From: Tubiluchus corallicola
Lineage: Eukaryota; Priapulida; Priapulimorpha; Priapulimorphida; Tubiluchidae
Length of the DNA: 64,000 nucleotides
Assembly: GCA_030141605.1 (NCBI GenBank)
Contig: JAQGDQ010000257.1
Coordinates: 188,001-252,000, forward strand
Reading direction: 5' to 3'
Shown piece after piece: positions 59,372 to 64,000 of the stretch; position 1 is the stretch's first letter, and each line of letters opens with the position of its first letter. The notes beneath the pieces are model-generated. The model was not told the DNA's origin. It saw nothing but the letters and a program-made list of their open reading frames with translations, and did not search any database. The translations under genes and the position numbers were made by a program.

Positions 59372-59530
59372 TTGAAAATGAAAGTAGTAGTAGCAGTGGA
59401 GGTAGTAATTGTAGCAGCAGCAGAAGTAGTAGTAGTAGTAGTAGTAGCAGTAGTAGTAGTGGAGGTAGTAATAGTAGTAGCAACAGCAGCAGCAGCAGTA
59501 GTAGTGGAGGTAGTAATAGTAGCAGCACTT
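59372..59530. repeat. Triplet repeat (AGT/AGC) at the 3' end of TMEM223
   Basis: Interrupted AGT and AGC triplets for about 150 bp, starting a few bases beyond the TMEM223 stop codon, so it lies in the presumed 3' UTR (read as ACT/GCT on the transcript). Low-complexity Leu- or Val-rich open frames here are artefacts. Confidence 0.9.
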
Positions 59531-61558
59531 TTACACTTTTTTCCAGGAACGTTTCATACCGATCGAGTAATCAAACAGTTTCGTATTATAAAATTCCCCT
59601 TTCCTTGCATCTAACAAGTAATAAAATGCTCGGCCTCGTATTTTAAGAGGAAATGATGTTGTTCCGACTTGACGAGACATGTAGGAACTGATATCTGTTA
59701 AAGGCTTAACAAATGGCCGTTTACGACCAAAGACACCATATGTTGTGACGCGTACTGATTTGCCACCTTTCAAAAGATGAAGAGTGTGAACAGATCTTAA
59801 ACTATAGAAGAAGGAACCAAACAGAATCCCATAACCTGAAATAAATATTACAATAGATATTTAGAATATATTTTGTGCCACGTTTCATGATCTACCTCAC
59901 GTGCAAATTTTATAAAAAGTGTTATTTATGCTAACTCGTACTATCACCACTTATTCAAGAGAAACTAAATCCATATATTAAAGCAAATAGCCAAAAGCTT
60001 GCATAAGGAATATCATGTCAAGCAATGCAATTCTCACAAATGAAAAAAATTCCAACTAACGTTGTACAAGTGTTACAATGAAACCACTCAAGTGAATTAA
60101 TCCTGCATCTTTATTCTCCAATTTATTTATCTGTTCTTTAATAAGCATATATATTAGTCTAACAAATACATAGGGTGCATTATCATACGTTTGTATATAT
60201 GAAATTAACTTAAACAGCACCTATTTTGTTTACTTGATTGTAGATCGTGGAACTGGGTTTGTAAATAAATGCCAATAAATGACACTTATTGGCTAAAACA
60301 CAACCTTAAAATACGAATGAAGAAGAAAATAAATTAAGTAAAGTTTCACCAGCCTTCCTGATCAGTCGTAATTCATTTGTTAGCTGAGAAAAACTAATGC
60401 AAGGTTATAGCAGCCCAGAATTAGACAACAAAGCCAATTCAGCTCATTTCTGTTGAAAGAATACTACCCACTGTGACGACTGTTTACCTTTGTTAAGTGT
60501 GCACCTTAGGAGAATGTTTTCTTTCCTTTACTATCATACACCTGCAAACTTTCACACATCAGGCATGTGTCACACACATTTTAGGTCTTTCACACCTACA
60601 CATGCATCAAATTTCAGTTCTCATGCATTTCGCAACTTCACTCGCAAATTTGCAAATTACCTGGCTTCCTTTGCCTAAAGTACCAACAACAACACAATCA
60701 GCAGTATTAGTCTCAATAATAAAGTGGCGTTCGTGAGTCTCAATATGTATGTTACACTAAATTGTATTATAATTATTAAAAATTAAGTATTTTTAGGTGG
60801 TACTGAACCTTTTACATGTGTTCAAATGAACATATTAATATATAAAGAACTGCAAGAACTACAATAACAAAAAGTTACCTTACTTTTGGCCTTAATTTGT
60901 TGATAACTTCATTTTGATACCCAAAAAAGCAAAACTTTCTGGGGTATAATTCGCCCCCCTTGGACACCTGCCAAGTGCAAAGTACCGCGGGCTTTCTACA
61001 TTAACCACTCCTCTTTATGTCAAATGGTGGCAGGTCTGAATAGTTTGTGTGCACAGAAATCTCATATTTAATTGTATTTTAGAAAAACTCACCTAAAACT
61101 CCACAGAATAATGCTATTCCTATTCTATTCACATCCTTTCCAAGGTTTATCGTTTGCCACCATGATAATTTCTCATAGTCTGTGCGCTTGTCATTTCCTG
61201 TGGCCAACTTATCACCAACTTTCACTTTTCTTTGCTCCACTGTCTTTTTTTCTACATCTCGAAGAGTTGAATAAGTAAATGTTGAAAAGTATGACCAAAA
61301 TAAAAACTGAGATATGCCAAACAATGACAACCACCAAAAGAATCGATCATTGTCACATTTAAATAGCAGCACATCTTTGGATACGTTTGTGTCCACTTCA
61401 AATGGCAGAGTGTGCAACTGTGAGTTGCTGCGATGTTTTACATGTTGATGAAATAACTTTGGTCGACCAGCTAATTGCACATTTTTGACACATGATTGAA
61501 GGTTTATAAAGATGTTGTTTTGGTGAAAAGGCCACATCCAGCATCGCAAGAAAGCCAT
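59531..61558 (-). CDS. TMEM223: TMEM223, two coding exons, 256 residues
   Basis: Exons 61093-61558 and 59531-59835, joined in phase 1 through a Gly codon (GT-AG). TMEM223 is a mitochondrial inner-membrane protein linked to respiratory complex IV biogenesis. The N-terminus (MAFLRCWMWPFHQ) is compatible with a mitochondrial targeting sequence. KDVLLFKCDNDRFFWWLSLFG leads into a first membrane span (about 73-97), and a second span covers about 146-168 (GIALFCGVLG joined to GYGILFGSFFYSLRSVHTLH). The C-terminal signature FPLKIRGRAFYYLLDARKG then NTKLFDYSIG matches vertebrate TMEM223 (LKVKGRRFYFLLD and NTKLFDNTVG). It is some 50 residues longer than the human protein, mainly at the N-terminus and in the loop between the spans. 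Confidence 0.9.
59836..61092. other. TMEM223 intron
   Basis: A 1.26-kb AT-rich intron with no clear repeats or nested gene. Confidence 0.6.
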
Positions 61559-62655
61559 TTCATCATGCGATGAAAAAACTTTACACTACACACTTTATTT
61601 GCACCAAAATGGTATAGACAGCTGTATAATGTACAATGTTCTAAAAATAAAAAGTCACGATTTTTTATGAATTAAGAATACAGGGTGCAAATTGAAAAAT
61701 TAATTTCTCCACAATTACATGTAGTTATGTGTACAATCAGTAACTACTGCAGGTCATATCTTGCTTACAAGCTTTGGCTTTAGACGTTTCATAGGCCGTA
61801 TAACTGTGTAGTTTGTTAGATCCATGGCTATATCATATGATTTCTTGAGGTATGACATGTTTGAACTGATTTCAGCTTTAAAAGTCCACTTTAATAAAGA
61901 TTTTTACCACTACCACTTTAATAAAGATCATTACCACTTCGACCATTGCCCTACTTCAGTACTGACCTATACATTAACAATAGCCATAGATAATAAAACG
62001 GTTAGTATTAAAATGTGCTAGTTCATTGAATGAGTCAAACCCAACAACCTACACATAAAGTTTCGTAAATTAAACAAATAGCGTCAACTGTCGCAATAGG
62101 ACTTTAAAAAGACTTACAAGTTTGTCACTGCAAGCAGGCTTGGTGTTTTTCAAAAGTTCATAATCTACATCAAGCTACAAGAACTAGGAATGGTAAAAAA
62201 CACAATTTAACAATGGCCGCAGCCATTTTTTAAAAATACATGTAAACGATGATTTGATTCGACACACTGATTGGTCAACATATAAAAGTCGACTTGTGTG
62301 TGGTTAGAAAAAACAGCTCGGCCACGCCTTCTAAAACTCGCGTGTGCGCACAACATCTGCGCAAAACCCACGTGGCGCGAGAAAACAGATAACTTCAGAA
62401 AACAAGACGGCGGAGCTGTCATCTCATAATGCAGATAATGGTGATCCTTAGGAGATAGACTCATAGATTACATTCACTAAGAAGATTTGAAAAATGTGAC
62501 TAGTGGAAGGCGCTATATACATTACATATGAGACAGACTCAAGACAGTTCCTTGTTCTAGTGTAGGTTCTGCAACTTTTACAATGGTCCAAAACAAAAAG
62601 ATGGATCGTTTAAGGCAATAGACGGAGTTTTGTAATCGTTAGCCATTCAAATTCA
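61559..62655. promoter_or_regulatory. Divergent promoter region between TMEM223 and the next gene
   Basis: About 1.1 kb separates the two start codons, which point away from each other. The part at about 62200-62420 is richer in CpG (GGCCACGCC, GTGTGCGCA, GTGGCGCGAG) than its surroundings and is the most likely site of promoter activity. At 61890-61940 a short duplication of CACTTTAATAAAGAT occurs. No TATA box was assigned. Confidence 0.4.
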
Positions 62656-62823
62656 ATGGCAGTTTGGCGCAAGAAGAGATTATTACTTCTCGTCTTTCTC
62701 ACTGGATGGATGGTTGGTGTAGCAATTTATGGTGTACACCATGCAAATGGAGTAGAGACTGAGGAAGAGTGGGATAGTTCTCCATGGCCAAATGTCAGAC
62801 GATCAGGAAGAACATTGAAAAAG
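62656..62823 (+). CDS. First coding exon of an unidentified membrane-anchored protein (partial)
   Basis: ATG at 62656 opens MAVWRKKRLLLLVFLTGWMV and about 56 codons end in phase 0 at AAG/GTATGC. A short basic head, then a hydrophobic stretch of about 18 residues, then an acidic and Trp/Pro-containing stem (EEEWDSSPWPNVRR) is the layout of a type II Golgi membrane enzyme such as a glycosyltransferase, but a signal anchor alone does not identify it. An unspliced reading would stop after 68 codons. Later exons are not seen before the window ends. Confidence 0.55.
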
Positions 62824-64000
62824 GTATGCAAAGCAGCAAAGGGTAGGCCTAATTACATTTAGCCATCTTCACCGTATTTAGGAAAATTTTAGAGTATAAA
62901 CTGAGTAAAACTGCAACATATTGATTGATTTTGACAGCAAGAGAGGGAGAGAGAAATGTATGTTATGTTACTATATGCGGCAAAACACATTCACGCATTG
63001 TGCAGCAATATAACCTCTTTAAAATATGGCACATTAGTTACCATTAGGGTATATAATAGCATGATTTAGCAACGTAAAAGTAATTGAAAGAGACTATAAC
63101 AGCGTTTGACCATACATGTACGGTTAAGTCTTGTTGTCTTGCTCCATTTTGAGCTCTTTATGCTGCCTTGTTGTTCATAATGTCCTAAAAATTTAATAAT
63201 TAATGAAAATTTAACAAGTAATAGTTTAGTTCTGGTAAATGGTAATGCGTAAGTTTAATCACTGACCTCGTCAAATTTGAAAGGTATGTTAACAAATGTC
63301 TTTGACTGCTACTCCATCAAGGTAAATGCTAGCCAGTGCCTACTTCATTTTGTACTGCTTTCTACTCTGAATCTAACCTATGCTTTATTGTTAATTTGTT
63401 AACATTTGATATGAACCAAGTGCTGGTGACTAACTAAAGGTAATTTTATGAGAGTATTTTGTCCCGTCGTCCGCCTGATCGTCAGCGCGCACTTCATTTT
63501 TCTACCTACTTTTATGCGAAGATTATGTGTAACAATACAATACACAAGTCAGTAACAGTGGAGTGTGGACACAGTTTCCTTTAAAAAGCTTCTTTGATTT
63601 GTTTAAACAACCGCGCCTGCACTTAACCGTGAGCAAATAATATCAACGCAAATTATCTTTTTTGATCAAACAAAAAGTTATTTTCACATGGCACAGAAAT
63701 TCGCATGGTCGTCCACGTGATTCAAAGCGATAAGTCAAAAGATGCCAAACTATTTATATCGTTATAATATTATGAGCTTTTGCTTTTTATCGTTTGATGT
63801 TGAAATCAATTGCCATTTTTCTTCGTTTACATGCAAAATCCCCTGCAACTTGCGTTTTAGCTACTGTATCTTGACAGGCACGCTGCCGTGTCAATTCTTC
63901 TGACCTTACGGGCTCATCTCCAGGGCAGATCTATAATCGCAGGCGAGTTGGTGAATTGGTGACGTACATCTACGCATAGCTCAAAACACCATTCTCTCCC
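62824..64000. other. Presumed first intron of the unidentified gene
   Basis: AT-rich sequence running to the right edge. I see no second exon, no repeats and no other gene. Confidence 0.4.

Noticed and set aside
59334-59614. Poly-Leu and Val-rich open frames on both strands
   Set aside because: Pure products of the AGT/AGC triplet repeat.

Overview
This is an AT-rich, intron-rich animal (metazoan) nuclear window. No bacterial-style gene packing is present. Genes are split by GT-AG introns, and introns and spacers are full of DNA transposons, LINE fragments and tandem repeats. The gene set (an F-actin monooxygenase MICAL with FAD, CH and LIM parts, an ALDH8A1-type aldehyde dehydrogenase, TMEM223 and a HEAT-repeat protein) points to an invertebrate animal. 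I cannot fix the phylum from sequence alone.

Layout. (1) About 579-22830, minus strand: MICAL, 21 coding exons whose splice phases all agree, giving 2344 codons before the gene runs off the left edge. Order: flavin monooxygenase (exons 1-5), CH domain (exons 6-8), linker, LIM domain (exons 13-14), acidic linkers, one giant 2.75-kb exon, and a charged tail. The expected C-terminal bMERB coiled coil would lie left of base 1. (2) 22852-32478: a 9.6-kb spacer with a 57-bp minisatellite, a 726-bp terminal-inverted-repeat element with a 9-bp target duplication, and a LINE 3' end. (3) 32479-55357, plus strand: a 16-exon, 689-residue HEAT/ARM-repeat protein that I cannot name. Its introns hold a LINE reverse-transcriptase relic, a 1.9-kb 61-bp satellite and further repeats. 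(4) 41851-43314, minus strand, nested in intron 6 of that gene: ALDH8A1-like with its whole CDS in one exon. (5) 59531-61558, minus strand: two-exon TMEM223. (6) 62656 onward, plus strand: first coding exon of an unidentified membrane-anchored protein, divergent from TMEM223.

The genes do not form a pathway. MICAL acts on actin, ALDH8A1 in kynurenine/tryptophan breakdown, and TMEM223 in mitochondria. The notable features are structural: a nested intronless-CDS gene, two GC-AG introns proven by frame, several transposon copies with clean target-site duplications, related element copies in opposite orientations in two different genes, and a satellite whose unit resembles Pol III gene promoter sequence.
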